Assembly: GCA_900552425.1 (NCBI GenBank)
Contig: URZR01000003.1
Coordinates: 1 to 26,108, forward strand
DNA from: an uncultured Collinsella sp.
GTDB taxonomy: Bacteria; Actinomycetota; Coriobacteriia; Coriobacteriales; Coriobacteriaceae
DNA length: 26,108 nucleotides
Reading direction: 5' to 3'
Shown here piece after piece: positions 14,843-22,473 of this stretch (positions are counted from its first letter, which is position 1; the number at the start of each line of letters is the position of its first letter). The notes under the pieces were generated by a model. The model had not been told where the DNA came from, did not search any database, and was given only the letters and a program-made list of their open reading frames with translations. Made by a program: the position numbers and the translations under genes.

Positions 14843-17026
14843 GTGAAGGATTCCGACCTCTCCACAACGGCTGCGCGCGATGCCGCTCGCATCGTCTGGT
14901 TTAAGCGCTACCCCGCCAAGCAGACGCTCATCGCTTTTTTGCTTGCGCTGTTGGCGACCACGGCGTTTTCCATCGATCCCGCCCCGGTGTCGAGCAACGC
15001 AGTCTTGGCGATTGACCCCAAAGCCTCGGGCATGCTGTACGTGTGCTACGAGGTACTTCTCTCGTTTGCCGGCCATACCGATGCAGTGATGCTGCTCGCA
15101 CTTGCTTGTTTGCTCACACTGCCGTTTCGCTATGTGTTCTTTGGCCGCGGTGACGCTTGGCGTCCGTCGGTCGTGCTGCCATCGCTGTTCTTTGCCGTCT
15201 GCATGGTGTTTGGCCGTAGTTACGACCTCACCGATTCGGCCGAGATTGTGCTGGGCGACAAAGCGCGCGTTATCTGCGCCTGGATTGGCGGCGCGGGTTG
15301 GATGCTCTTGGCGATTGTGGCCTTCTATCTGGCATTTGAGTTTTTGGATTGGTTGAGCTCTCGCCGCATTCCGTTTTCGGAGGCACATTTTGGCCGCGTG
15401 TGGCGTGTTGCCCACGCCGTGCTCTCGGTCCATCCTTTTGTCGGGCCGTTTCTTGTGCTCATGATTGTCTGGGCGCCCACGCTTATCGCCTCGCTGCCCG
15501 GCCTCTTTATGGGAGATACGGGCGCGCAGATCCGCCAATGGTTCAACTACCCCAACGGCACGAGCGATTACCTACGCCTGCTTAACCCCAACGTGCTGCT
15601 CAACGGCCATCATCCGGTGGTGCACACGGCCATCATCGGCTCGTGTGTGCAACTGGGGCTTTCGCTATTCAACAGCGCCAATGCGGGGCTTGCCATCTAC
15701 ACCTGTGCCCAATTTGTCATCACGGCCGCCTGCATGGCCTATTCCATATCGTCGCTGCGCAAGCTGGGCGTGAGCCTGCCGGTCCGCGGCGTCATTTTGC
15801 TGTTCTTTGCGTTTATGCCGATGTTCTCCAACTACGCGGCGCTGCTGACCAAAGACGTACTTTTCGCCGATGCGTTTTTGGTGCTGCTCGTTCCGACCGT
15901 CAAGCTCGTGGCATGTGGCTTGCCTCGTCGCGATGCCAATGCCGAGCGCGCGGGTGAACAGGCGCCTGTGCTCTTTGCGCGTCACGACTGGCTGTTGCTC
16001 GTGCTGGGTGCCATGGGTTCCACGTTTTTGCGCAATGGCGGCCTGGTCTTTCCGTTGGCGGCCTGCGTGATTGCAGCGGCGTTTTGCGCCTGGGACGCGC
16101 ATGCGGCCCGTCGCGTGGCCAGACAGTCTGGTGTCACGCCCTCGTACGCCACGCCGCGCTTCCGCTGGGTCGGCGTGCTCGCAGTGCTTGCGCTCTGCCT
16201 TGTCTCCAACATGTATTTCACCAAGGTATTTATGCCGGCGCACGATATCACGCCGGGCTCCAAGCGCGAGATCCTTTCGATTCCGTTTCAACAGACGGCA
16301 CGCTTCGTCCAAAAACACGACGGCCTTAATTCGGGCGTTAACCCCAAGGTCAAAGACGATGGCACGATTGAGGAAGCTCCCTGCGACGGCTTGGTGACCG
16401 ATGGGGAGCGTGCTGTGATCGATCGCGTGCTTAAGTACGAGAACCTGGGCCGTCGCTACAACCCCGACAAGTCGGATGCCGTCAAAAACAGCTTCAATGA
16501 GTACGCTTCGCAGGAGGACATCAAGGCCTATTTTGAGGTGTGGGCCCAGATGTTCAAAAAGGACCCCGAGTGCTATATCTCGGCGCTCGTCAATAACTAC
16601 TACGGGTACTTCTATCCGAGCGCTCGCGATGTGTGGGTCTACAGCACCGCGCGCAGTGCCGAGATCATGGCGAAGCCCGATAACCTCAAGTACTTTGACT
16701 TCCATCCGGTCGATAGCAAAGCCGTGCGCTGGTGCGACCACCTGATTAACCTGTACCGCGTGGCGGTGCAGCGCATCCCGTTTATCTCGCTCACCATGAG
16801 CTCGGCCACCTACGTGTGGATCATGATCTCCGTAGTGGTCTACCTGTTGCGCCGCCATTCGTGGCGCGCGCTGGCCATCTGGATACCGCTGCTGGGTGTG
16901 CTCGCCGTGTGCCTGATCGGTCCATGTAACGGATCGACCTACATGCGCTACCTGTATCCGGTCATCGCCTGCATGCCCTTTGCCATCGGCGCCACCATCA
17001 CCCGTAGCGACCTCCTCTGGTCCTAA
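14843..17026 (+). CDS. Large polytopic membrane protein, possibly DUF6020/GT-C glycosyltransferase-like
   Basis: This 727-residue protein has many hydrophobic segments (I estimate 12 or more) in an N-terminal block (30-200), a central block (210-480) and a C-terminal pair (640-727). An extracytoplasmic soluble region lies at about 490-640. After IVWAPTLIASLPGLF comes MGDTGAQIRQWFN and then LNGHHPVVHT. An acidic residue and HHP in the first large outer loop, followed later by LLTKDVLFAD, recall the layout of GT-C lipid-linked sugar transferases. From memory it resembles the DUF6020 family of actinobacteria, but I cannot verify this. If correct it would act in cell-surface glycan assembly. The GTG start at 14843 has AAAGG about 11 bases upstream, a weak site. 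It stands between palindromes and is probably a single transcription unit. Confidence 0.75.
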   Translation: MKDSDLSTTAARDAARIVWFKRYPAKQTLIAFLLALLATTAFSIDPAPVSSNAVLAIDPKASGMLYVCYEVLLSFAGHTDAVMLLALACLLTLPFRYVFFGRGDAWRPSVVLPSLFFAVCMVFGRSYDLTDSAEIVLGDKARVICAWIGGAGWMLLAIVAFYLAFEFLDWLSSRRIPFSEAHFGRVWRVAHAVLSVHPFVGPFLVLMIVWAPTLIASLPGLFMGDTGAQIRQWFNYPNGTSDYLRLLNPNVLLNGHHPVVHTAIIGSCVQLGLSLFNSANAGLAIYTCAQFVITAACMAYSISSLRKLGVSLPVRGVILLFFAFMPMFSNYAALLTKDVLFADAFLVLLVPTVKLVACGLPRRDANAERAGEQAPVLFARHDWLLLVLGAMGSTFLRNGGLVFPLAACVIAAAFCAWDAHAARRVARQSGVTPSYATPRFRWVGVLAVLALCLVSNMYFTKVFMPAHDITPGSKREILSIPFQQTARFVQKHDGLNSGVNPKVKDDGTIEEAPCDGLVTDGERAVIDRVLKYENLGRRYNPDKSDAVKNSFNEYASQEDIKAYFEVWAQMFKKDPECYISALVNNYYGYFYPSARDVWVYSTARSAEIMAKPDNLKYFDFHPVDSKAVRWCDHLINLYRVAVQRIPFISLTMSSATYVWIMISVVVYLLRRHSWRALAIWIPLLGVLAVCLIGPCNGSTYMRYLYPVIACMPFAIGATITRSDLLWS

Positions 17027-17061
17027 TTTGGTGCAAAGGGGACAGGTTGCTTTGCACCAAA
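17027..17061. repeat. Palindrome of the CTGTCCC family (copy 6)
   Basis: TTTGGTGCAAAG (17027-17038) and CTTTGCACCAAA (17050-17061) pair perfectly. Read on the minus strand the centre gives CCTGTCCCCTTTG. It begins at the base immediately after the stop codon of the 727-residue membrane protein gene. Confidence 0.9.
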
Positions 17062-17191
17062 GGGTGGCATCATCACGACGCCTTCATTTTGGGGTTTATC
17101 TCGCAGGCCAGTAGGTATATCATAACGACGTTTGTTTATATTGCCCGAGCATCTGCGCTGGGCTTTAGGTCGAAACCGATAGGAGACACGT

Positions 17192-17998
17192 ATGTCCGGA
17201 CACTCTAAGTGGGCCACAACCAAGCATCGTAAGGGCGCGCAGGACGCCAAGCGTTCCGCCCTCTTCTCCAAGCTCAGCCGCAACATCACCGTTGCTGCCC
17301 GTCTCGGCGGTGACCCGCTGCCCGAGAACAACGCCAGCCTCGCCGCTGCCGTTGCCAAGGCCAAGGCTCAGTCCATGCCTAAGGACAAGATCAAGTCCGC
17401 TATCGACAAGGCTTTTGGTTCGGGTGCTGACGCCGCTGTCTACGAGAACATCGTGTACGAGGGCTACGGTCCCGCCGGTGTCGCCGTCTACGTCGACTGC
17501 CTGACCGATAACCGCAACCGTACCGCCGCCGATGTCCGTTCCGCCTTCTCCCACGCTGGTGGCAACCTGGGCACCTCCGGCTCCGTCGCCTTCCAGTTTG
17601 AGCGCAAGGGCCAGATCGTCGTCGCCAAGGAGATCCTGGACGAGAACGCCAAGAAGGAGACCATGATCGCCAACGGTGCTGCCGGTGACGAGGATGAGTT
17701 TATGATGGCGATCGCCGAGGCCGGTGGCGAAGACTACGAGGACGCCGGCGAGGAGTGGATCGTCTGGACTACTGCCAACGAAGTCATGGCTGTCTCCAAG
17801 GCGCTCGAGGAGCAGGGCGTCCAGGTCAAGGGCTCCGAGACCACCATGGTCCCGACCACCCCGACCGAGGTCTCCGGCGCCGACGCCAAGAAGGTCCAGC
17901 GCCTCATCGACCGTCTTGAGGAGCTCGACGACGTCCAGGATGTTTACAGCACCATGGACATGACCGATGAGGTCATCGCTGCCCTCGAGGAGGAGTAG
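17192..17998 (+). CDS. yebC: YebC/PmpR (TACO1-like) family protein
   Basis: This 268-residue cytosolic protein belongs to the YebC family, described as transcription regulators and, more recently, as ribosome-associated factors that help translate difficult (for example proline-rich) stretches. The N terminus MSGHSKWATTKHRKGAQD is diagnostic, followed by FSKLSRNITVAAR, MPKDKIKSAIDKAFG and YEGYGPAGVAVYVD. The protein is slightly longer than the usual 240-250 residues, largely from an acidic segment around 165-195. ATG 17192 has AGGAG 7 bases upstream. Synonymous codon use is strongly biased to C-ending codons, as in highly expressed genes. It is followed by its own terminator and is probably monocistronic. 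Confidence 0.97.
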   Translation: MSGHSKWATTKHRKGAQDAKRSALFSKLSRNITVAARLGGDPLPENNASLAAAVAKAKAQSMPKDKIKSAIDKAFGSGADAAVYENIVYEGYGPAGVAVYVDCLTDNRNRTAADVRSAFSHAGGNLGTSGSVAFQFERKGQIVVAKEILDENAKKETMIANGAAGDEDEFMMAIAEAGGEDYEDAGEEWIVWTTANEVMAVSKALEEQGVQVKGSETTMVPTTPTEVSGADAKKVQRLIDRLEELDDVQDVYSTMDMTDEVIAALEEE

Positions 17999-18067
17999 CG
18001 CCCGCACGGGTTAAGCCGTGCATATCTGGGCATAATGAAGCGAGCATGCAAGCCTCGTGGAATAGAT

Positions 18068-18109
18068 GAGCCGGATCCGCGTGCGTAGAGCACCGGACCC
18101 GGCTCTTTT
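18068..18109 (+). terminator. Terminator after yebC
   Basis: GAGCCGG-a-TCCG (18068-18078 region) pairs with CGGA-c-CCGGCTC (ending 18105), followed by TTTT. The T-run merges with TATAAT (18109-18114), a perfect -10 hexamer that could serve the next operon, although no good -35 is seen. Confidence 0.85.
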
Positions 18110-18164
18110 ATAATGATGCGAACCGTTTTGCATTTCGAGAGCCGAGATTTGAAGGGAGCGCCGC

Positions 18165-18710
18165 GTGCGCGTACTCAAACGAGCCCTAGCGATCGTGTAT
18201 CTTGCCGCCTCCATCGTGGCGCTGGGTACGCTTGTCTGCCAGTTTTGGGGGCCGTATACGTATCGCTTTATGCTGCTGATGCGCGACCCCATGCCGCGCA
18301 TCGTCGTGACGGTGTGCGCCGGCGTCGTGGCGCTTGGCGTACTGCTGAGCTTTTTCCGCCTGATGTTCGCCCGTCGCGAGCCGTCCTGCGTGCATCCGGC
18401 GGGGGAGCGCAATATCGAGGTTACCCTTGCGGCGCTTTCTTCGTGCGCCAGGGCTGCTGCCGAGCGCGACGACCGCGTGATGGTCGAGCATGTCGAGGCC
18501 CGCGTCCAAGGCCCCGACGATTCGCACGTCCGTTTTAAGGTCGAGGCTATCGCGCTTGACGATAAGGACGTGGCATCTCTGGCTACCGCGATGCAGCAGC
18601 GCATCGAAGAAGCTTGCGACACCATGCTCGGCACGCCGGGTACGACTACGCGCGTCCGTTTTTTGCCGTCCAAGACTACCGTCCAGACCGTGGAGGTTTC
18701 CGGTGAGTGA
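18165..18710 (+). CDS. amaP: Alkaline shock response membrane anchor protein AmaP
   Basis: In Gram-positive bacteria AmaP anchors the Asp23 protein to the membrane. The 181-residue protein has two hydrophobic helices in its first 70 residues (AIVYLAASIVALGTLVC and PRIVVTVCAGVVALGVLLSF), then a soluble domain that resembles the Asp23/DUF322 fold (ERNIEVTLAALSSCARAAAE). That matches the AmaP layout of a hairpin plus an Asp23-like domain. The GTG start at 18165 has AAGGGAG 5 bases upstream. Its end overlaps the next gene by 8 bases, so the two are translationally coupled. The three-gene order amaP, DUF2273-like, asp23 strongly supports the assignment. Confidence 0.85.
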   Translation: MRVLKRALAIVYLAASIVALGTLVCQFWGPYTYRFMLLMRDPMPRIVVTVCAGVVALGVLLSFFRLMFARREPSCVHPAGERNIEVTLAALSSCARAAAERDDRVMVEHVEARVQGPDDSHVRFKVEAIALDDKDVASLATAMQQRIEEACDTMLGTPGTTTRVRFLPSKTTVQTVEVSGE

Positions 18711-19080
18711 TACCAATCAAGATAAGACCGCTCGTACGCCGCGCTTGACGATTGACCAGAGCGCCACGCCGGCAGGCGAGACCGCCGACACCAAGCCCGA
18801 GGCCGGCGAGCAGCATGACGTCGCCGCTAACGACTTTGACGAGGCCATGGGTCTCATCAAAGGTACGGGCGCTGCTATCTGGAGCTATGCCGTGCGCCAT
18901 CCCAACACTACGCTCGGCGCCGTGGCAGGCTTTATCCTCGCCGTGCTGGTACTTACGTTGGGCCTGTGGGACACGCTCGTCATTGCATTCTTTGTGCTGA
19001 TCGGTGCCGTGATCGGCCAGATTCGCGACGGCGAGAACGATATCGTTAACTTCTTCGGCCGTCTGTTTAGCGGCCGCTAA
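18703..19080 (+). CDS. DUF2273-like small membrane protein of the Asp23 cluster
   Basis: This 125-residue protein has a polar, disordered N-terminal half (residues 1-55, rich in Thr, Asp, Glu and Ala). Two closely spaced hydrophobic helices follow (TTLGAVAGFILAVLVLTLGL and WDTLVIAFFVLIGAVIGQI), and then a short amphipathic tail (NDIVNFFGRLFSGR). The helix pair and tail match the DUF2273 proteins that sit between amaP and asp23 in many Gram-positive bacteria. Most family members are only 60-80 residues long, so the N-terminal extension is notable. The GTG start at 18703 overlaps the end of amaP and has GGAGG 7 bases upstream inside amaP. Its function is presumed to be in the membrane complex that holds Asp23. 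Confidence 0.8.
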   Translation: MSDTNQDKTARTPRLTIDQSATPAGETADTKPEAGEQHDVAANDFDEAMGLIKGTGAAIWSYAVRHPNTTLGAVAGFILAVLVLTLGLWDTLVIAFFVLIGAVIGQIRDGENDIVNFFGRLFSGR

Positions 19081-19124
19081 TATGTATTCGACTGTCGCAT
19101 CCGTGGCAGGCATAAGGAGGAACC

Positions 19125-19646
19125 ATGGCTTTTAACACGAAGGTCGATGTAGCCGATACCGAGCTCGAGACGAACGAGGCCGTCGCCGCCGAGGCGGAGG
19201 ACGTAACGCTCGAGGACGAGGCGCTCGTCGAGGCAGAGTCCGAAGACGAGGCGGACGAGGATGACGAGGAGGCGGACGAGTCCGAGGACTCGCTGACCTA
19301 TTCCAACGGCGTGATTGAGAAGATCGTCGCCATGGCCACCCGCGAGGTGCCGCACGTTCTGGGCATGAAGGGCAACCTCATGCACTTTGTGCAGGAGCAG
19401 TTTGGTGCCGAGAACCTGACCAAGGGCGTGACGGTCGAGGTCACCGACGACAACCGCGTGGTCGTCAACATCTCGGTCATCATCGAGTACGGTGCCTATG
19501 CGCCTGCGATTTTTGACGACGTTAAGGCGCGCGTCACCGAGCGTCTTGCCGCGATGACCGGCCTTGAGGTGGCAGGCGTCAACCTGCGCATCGAGGATGT
19601 CATCACCCCCGAGGAGTACGAGCACCGTACCAGCCAGCACGAGTAA
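19125..19646 (+). CDS. Asp23/Gls24 family envelope stress protein
   Basis: This 173-residue cytosolic protein is recruited to the membrane by AmaP and is linked to cell-envelope stress. Residues 55-165 hold the Asp23 (DUF322) domain: SNGVIEKIVAMATREVPHV, GVTVEVTDDNRVVVNISVII, EYGAYAPAIFDDVKARV, and GLEVAGVNLRIEDVI. The first 55 residues are an extremely acidic, low-complexity extension of Glu, Asp and Ala, probably disordered. Extensions occur in this family, but this one is unusually charged. The start has AAGGAGG 6 bases upstream, a strong site, so it is likely the most highly translated of the three genes. It lies 44 bases after the DUF2273-like gene. Confidence 0.93.
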   Translation: MAFNTKVDVADTELETNEAVAAEAEDVTLEDEALVEAESEDEADEDDEEADESEDSLTYSNGVIEKIVAMATREVPHVLGMKGNLMHFVQEQFGAENLTKGVTVEVTDDNRVVVNISVIIEYGAYAPAIFDDVKARVTERLAAMTGLEVAGVNLRIEDVITPEEYEHRTSQHE

Positions 19647-19680
19647 CCTACCAAAAAGGGATGTTTATTTTGGCAGGTTT
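19645..19680. repeat. Palindrome of the CTGTCCC family (copy 7, inverted relative to copy 5)
   Basis: AACCTACCAAAA (19645-19656) pairs with TTTTGGCAGGTT (19668-19679) with one mismatch. Its reverse complement nearly equals copy 5 (CCAAAATAAAC-CCCTTTTTGG shared). The arm starts on the last two bases of the asp23 stop codon. Confidence 0.85.
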
Positions 19681-19698
19681 TATCTGCGAAAACGTTAA

Positions 19699-19738
19699 AC
19701 GGCCGACCGCGCAAGCAAAAGCGTGGCCGGCCGTTTTT
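19699..19738 (+). terminator. Terminator after the asp23 cluster
   Basis: ACGGCCG.CC.GCGC pairs with GCG.GG.CGGCCGT across a short A-rich loop, followed by TTTTT (19734-19738). It is a strong intrinsic terminator lying just after palindrome copy 7. Confidence 0.9.
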
Positions 19739-19850
19739 GTACGCTCCCGATGCAGGCGTACCGCTCGTCTAACTAAGGGTTGCAATCCCCACGTTCCGCG
19801 TTACCCTAATGGGCGCATTGTTTCCAAATTGTTAACGAGGGGTTGCCGTA

Positions 19851-20873
19851 ATGGCCGACGAACACGAGACCGAAAGCAAGGCATGGGCGATTGAGGCCGC
19901 TGCGGCAGAGGCGGCGTCGCGTGCTGCCGAGGAGGTGCATCGTCCTCCGGTGGTGCCGATGGAGCGCGTGGTCGATCGCGAGGATATCGAACGTGGCGAG
20001 CGCGCCGGCCGCAGGCGCAGCCAGGAGCCAGGCTTTCCGCGCTTTTTTGCCGAGCTCAATTTGGGCCTGATTCTTACGGCCTTTGCCATCGTTGCGTTTA
20101 AAACCCCTAATCACTTTGCTTTTGGCGGTACCTCGGGCGTGTCGGTCATTCTTTCCACGCTGTTCCCGACCCTGCCCGTCGGCGTCTTTATGTGGATTAT
20201 CAACGCGATCCTGGTCGTTCTGGGCTTTATCTTTTTGGAGCGCAAGGCGATTCTGTGGAGCGTCTTCGCTTCGTTTGCGCTTTCGGCCTACGTCTCGCTG
20301 TTTGAGCTCTTCATCCCGACGGATGTTTCGATGACGGGCGATATGTGGCTCGACCTGTGCTTTGCCGTGATCCTGCCGGCGCTCGGCAGTGCTATTGTCT
20401 TTGACATTGGCGCCTCGACGGGTTGTACGGACATTCTTGCCATGATCCTCAAACGCCGCACCACGCTCGAGATTGGCCGCGCACTGCTGTTGGTCGATAT
20501 CGGCATCGTGACCATCGCGGCTTTTCTGTATGGCCCGCGCGTCGGCCTGTATTGCGTGCTCGGTCTGTTTGCCAAGACGCTCGTGGTCGACAAGGCCATC
20601 GAGAGCATTCACCTGCGCAAGGTCTGCACGATTATTTGCGCCGAACCGCGCAAAGTCGAGGAGTTTATCGTCAAGCATCTCAACCGCACGGCAACGATCA
20701 GCCGTGGCTACGGCGCCTTCTCGGGCAAGTGCGTCACGGTGATCATGAGCGTGCTGAGCCGTCGCGAGGCAGTGCAGCTGCGCCGCTATACCCGCGAGAT
20801 TGACCCTGATGCCTTCATCACCATCGTCGATAGCTCCGAAATCGTCGGCAAGGGCTTCCGCGGCACGAACTAG
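19851..20873 (+). CDS. YitT family membrane protein (with DUF2179 domain)
   Basis: This 340-residue membrane protein of the YitT (DUF161) family has an unknown biochemical role. Residues 1-65 form a charged, Ala/Glu/Arg-rich cytosolic extension that most YitT proteins lack. Five or six membrane helices follow, with the family pattern FAFGGTSGVSVILSTLF in the first pair and GASTGCTDILAMIL in a later one. The C-terminal 90 residues (ICAEPRKVEEFIVKHLNRTAT, then GYGAFSGK in place of the usual G-Y-G-X-Y-T/S) form the soluble DUF2179 domain, which is thought to sense a small ligand. The ATG has GAGGGG 8 bases upstream. It is flanked by a terminator upstream and a non-coding gap downstream and so is probably monocistronic. 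Confidence 0.9.
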   Translation: MADEHETESKAWAIEAAAAEAASRAAEEVHRPPVVPMERVVDREDIERGERAGRRRSQEPGFPRFFAELNLGLILTAFAIVAFKTPNHFAFGGTSGVSVILSTLFPTLPVGVFMWIINAILVVLGFIFLERKAILWSVFASFALSAYVSLFELFIPTDVSMTGDMWLDLCFAVILPALGSAIVFDIGASTGCTDILAMILKRRTTLEIGRALLLVDIGIVTIAAFLYGPRVGLYCVLGLFAKTLVVDKAIESIHLRKVCTIICAEPRKVEEFIVKHLNRTATISRGYGAFSGKCVTVIMSVLSRREAVQLRRYTREIDPDAFITIVDSSEIVGKGFRGTN

Positions 20874-20931
20874 CGCGGACGCACCCTTCGAATCATTGAA
20901 TAAGGCCACCTGCGTTGCAAATCGGTCATCT

Positions 20932-20980
20932 TGGGGTATTTGTCCCCACATTGGGCGATAATGATGTCAAAGACATCGTT
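20932..20980 (+). promoter_or_regulatory. Two adjacent hairpins upstream of the zinc-ribbon gene
   Basis: TGGGG (20932-20936) pairs with CCCCA (20944-20948). AATGATGTC (20960-20968) pairs with GACATCGTT (20972-20980) with one G-U around AAA. They could terminate the YitT transcript or act as operator sites for the next gene. No strong T-run follows either. Confidence 0.35.
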
Positions 20981-21023
20981 TGCGATCCAGGTGATTCGCT
21001 CTAGATACGAAGGGATGATTTCG

Positions 21024-22333
21024 ATGTTCTGTTCGCAGTGTGGTGCCCCCATGGGCGATAACGACAAGTTCTGCGGCGTGTGCGGTGCTCCTAATACCGA
21101 GGTCAAGGCCGCCGGCCCCGCTCCGCAAGCTCAACCTCTGCCCCTCAGGGTCAGCCCCAGCAGTTTGTTCCGCAACCGCCCGTGGCGAATGCGTCCAAGG
21201 GCTGTGTGGCTCAGGCGTTTGAGGACATGACCAAGACGCCGGGCGTGCTGCAGCGCGTGTGCCAGATCGCCTTTTTGCCGGCGCTCATCTGTGTCGTGTC
21301 AGTGCTCGTGCTGTTCATTCCCGTTATCGGCGGTATCGCGGCTGCCATCGGCTTTTTGGCTGCCTGTGTGGCAAGCGCGTGCGGTTCTGGCTTTGGCATC
21401 GAATGGGGCCGCGACCTGTCGCTTAAGGTCGATGACGGCATGGATCGTCCGCTGATGCGCTCCACGTCGTTTGGTCTGGGCGTCTTTTCGGGTGTTATCT
21501 CGGGCGTGCTCAAGGTTATCGCTGCCATTCCCGTTATCGGTGTGGCGCTTTCGCTGGTGGAGAGCGTGGTAATTGGTGCCGCGGGTTCGTATTCATATTA
21601 CGGCTCTTATGCGCTCGAGGCCGCGCTGATCGGTTCGCTGGGCCTGTTTGTTCTGGCTATGATTGCCGCGGCGGTCCTGGGCGTCTTCTTTACCATGTTC
21701 GCCGACATCGCCGTGATGCACTTTGCGGTGACCGGCCGCGTCGAGAGCGCGTTTTCGCTCGATAAGGTTTGGGCGGCCTTTAAGAACAATAAGACCAAGC
21801 TGTTCTGCGCTTCGTTCCTTCCCGAGTTTTTGACGGGCCTGGTCGCCAACGTTGTCACATGGATCCTGACGCTCGTCTTTGGCACCATTGCCTCTGTCGG
21901 TATGTATAGCTACTACTACCGTCCTACGGCTATTGAGGCGCTTGTTACCGGCGGCGGCATTACGCTCGTATTGTTCTTGGTGCTGACGGCGTTTGTCACG
22001 GTATTCCTCACGGTCTTTGGCAACATGCTCAAGCATCGCGCCGTTGGCTATTGGGTTGCACGCTACGCAAGCGAGTGGGCCGACGAGGACAAGGATGACG
22101 TCCTGACCTTTGTATTGCCCTTCGAGAAGAAGTCCGCTCCTTCGGGTTACAGCGCTCCGGATGTCGCGCCTGAGCCCAAGCCCGCGCCCGAGCCGGCGCC
22201 CGTGCCTGAGCCTGACCCTGCGCCTGCACCTGAGCCCGAGCCGGCGCCTGAGCCGGCGCCCGAGCCCATGCCGGAATCGGAGCCCAATCCCGAGCCGGAG
22301 CCGAGTCCCGACGAGGATCCGCGGGATGAGTAG
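21024..22333 (+). pseudogene. Zinc-ribbon membrane protein (DUF4013-like), frameshifted
   Basis: The first segment (ATG 21024, AAGGG 9 bases upstream) encodes an N-terminal zinc ribbon, CSQCGAP...FCGVCGAP, with two CxxC knuckles, then a Pro/Gln-rich linker. The frame is lost at 21135-21140. The continuation in the -1 frame reads APQGQPQQFVPQPPVANASK and runs to 22333. Deleting the dinucleotide CT at 21138-21139, which looks like a tandem CT duplication, joins the halves as AQPAPQGQPQQF. The main part has a soluble segment (QAFEDMTKTPGVLQRVCQ), then about six hydrophobic helices with Gly-rich turns, resembling DUF4013-type proteins. The tail is a Pro-Glu repeat. The downstream half could still start at GTG 21182 without the zinc ribbon. 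It may be a sequencing error, a real lesion, or a phase-variable site. The function is unknown. Confidence 0.75.
22165..22320 (+). repeat. Pro-Glu dipeptide repeat tract (coding)
   Basis: About 52 codons alternate proline with glutamate, alanine or aspartate (PEPKPAPEPAPVPEPDPAP and similar) at the C terminus of the zinc-ribbon membrane protein. The underlying DNA repeats CCYGAGCC-like hexamers. Such stiff Pro-rich tails can span cell wall or act as spacers. The tract is prone to length change by slippage. Confidence 0.85.
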
Positions 22334-22392
22334 CTCTGCCGCCTGCCATTTGGGGACGGGGTAGAAATGGTAGAAATAGAGCCTGACAAATG

Positions 22393-22428
22393 AGCGGGGG
22401 CGGACGTGTCGAAACGTCCGCCCCCGCT
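22393..22428. terminator. Bidirectional terminator between convergent genes
   Basis: AGCGGGGGCGGACGT (22393-22407) and ACGTCCGCCCCCGCT (22414-22428) pair perfectly around a 6-base loop. It lies between the ends of the zinc-ribbon gene (plus) and the M20 gene (minus). TTT follows on the plus strand. Confidence 0.9.
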
Positions 22429-22473
22429 TTGACATCGCGATGTGGCTATGACTGCGAGATGCCAGCGAATCGA

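Noticed and set aside
22147..22389. Gly-Ser-rich and Arg-Ala-rich frames over the Pro-Glu repeat
   Set aside because: These are other-frame readings of the hexamer repeat that encodes the Pro-Glu tail.
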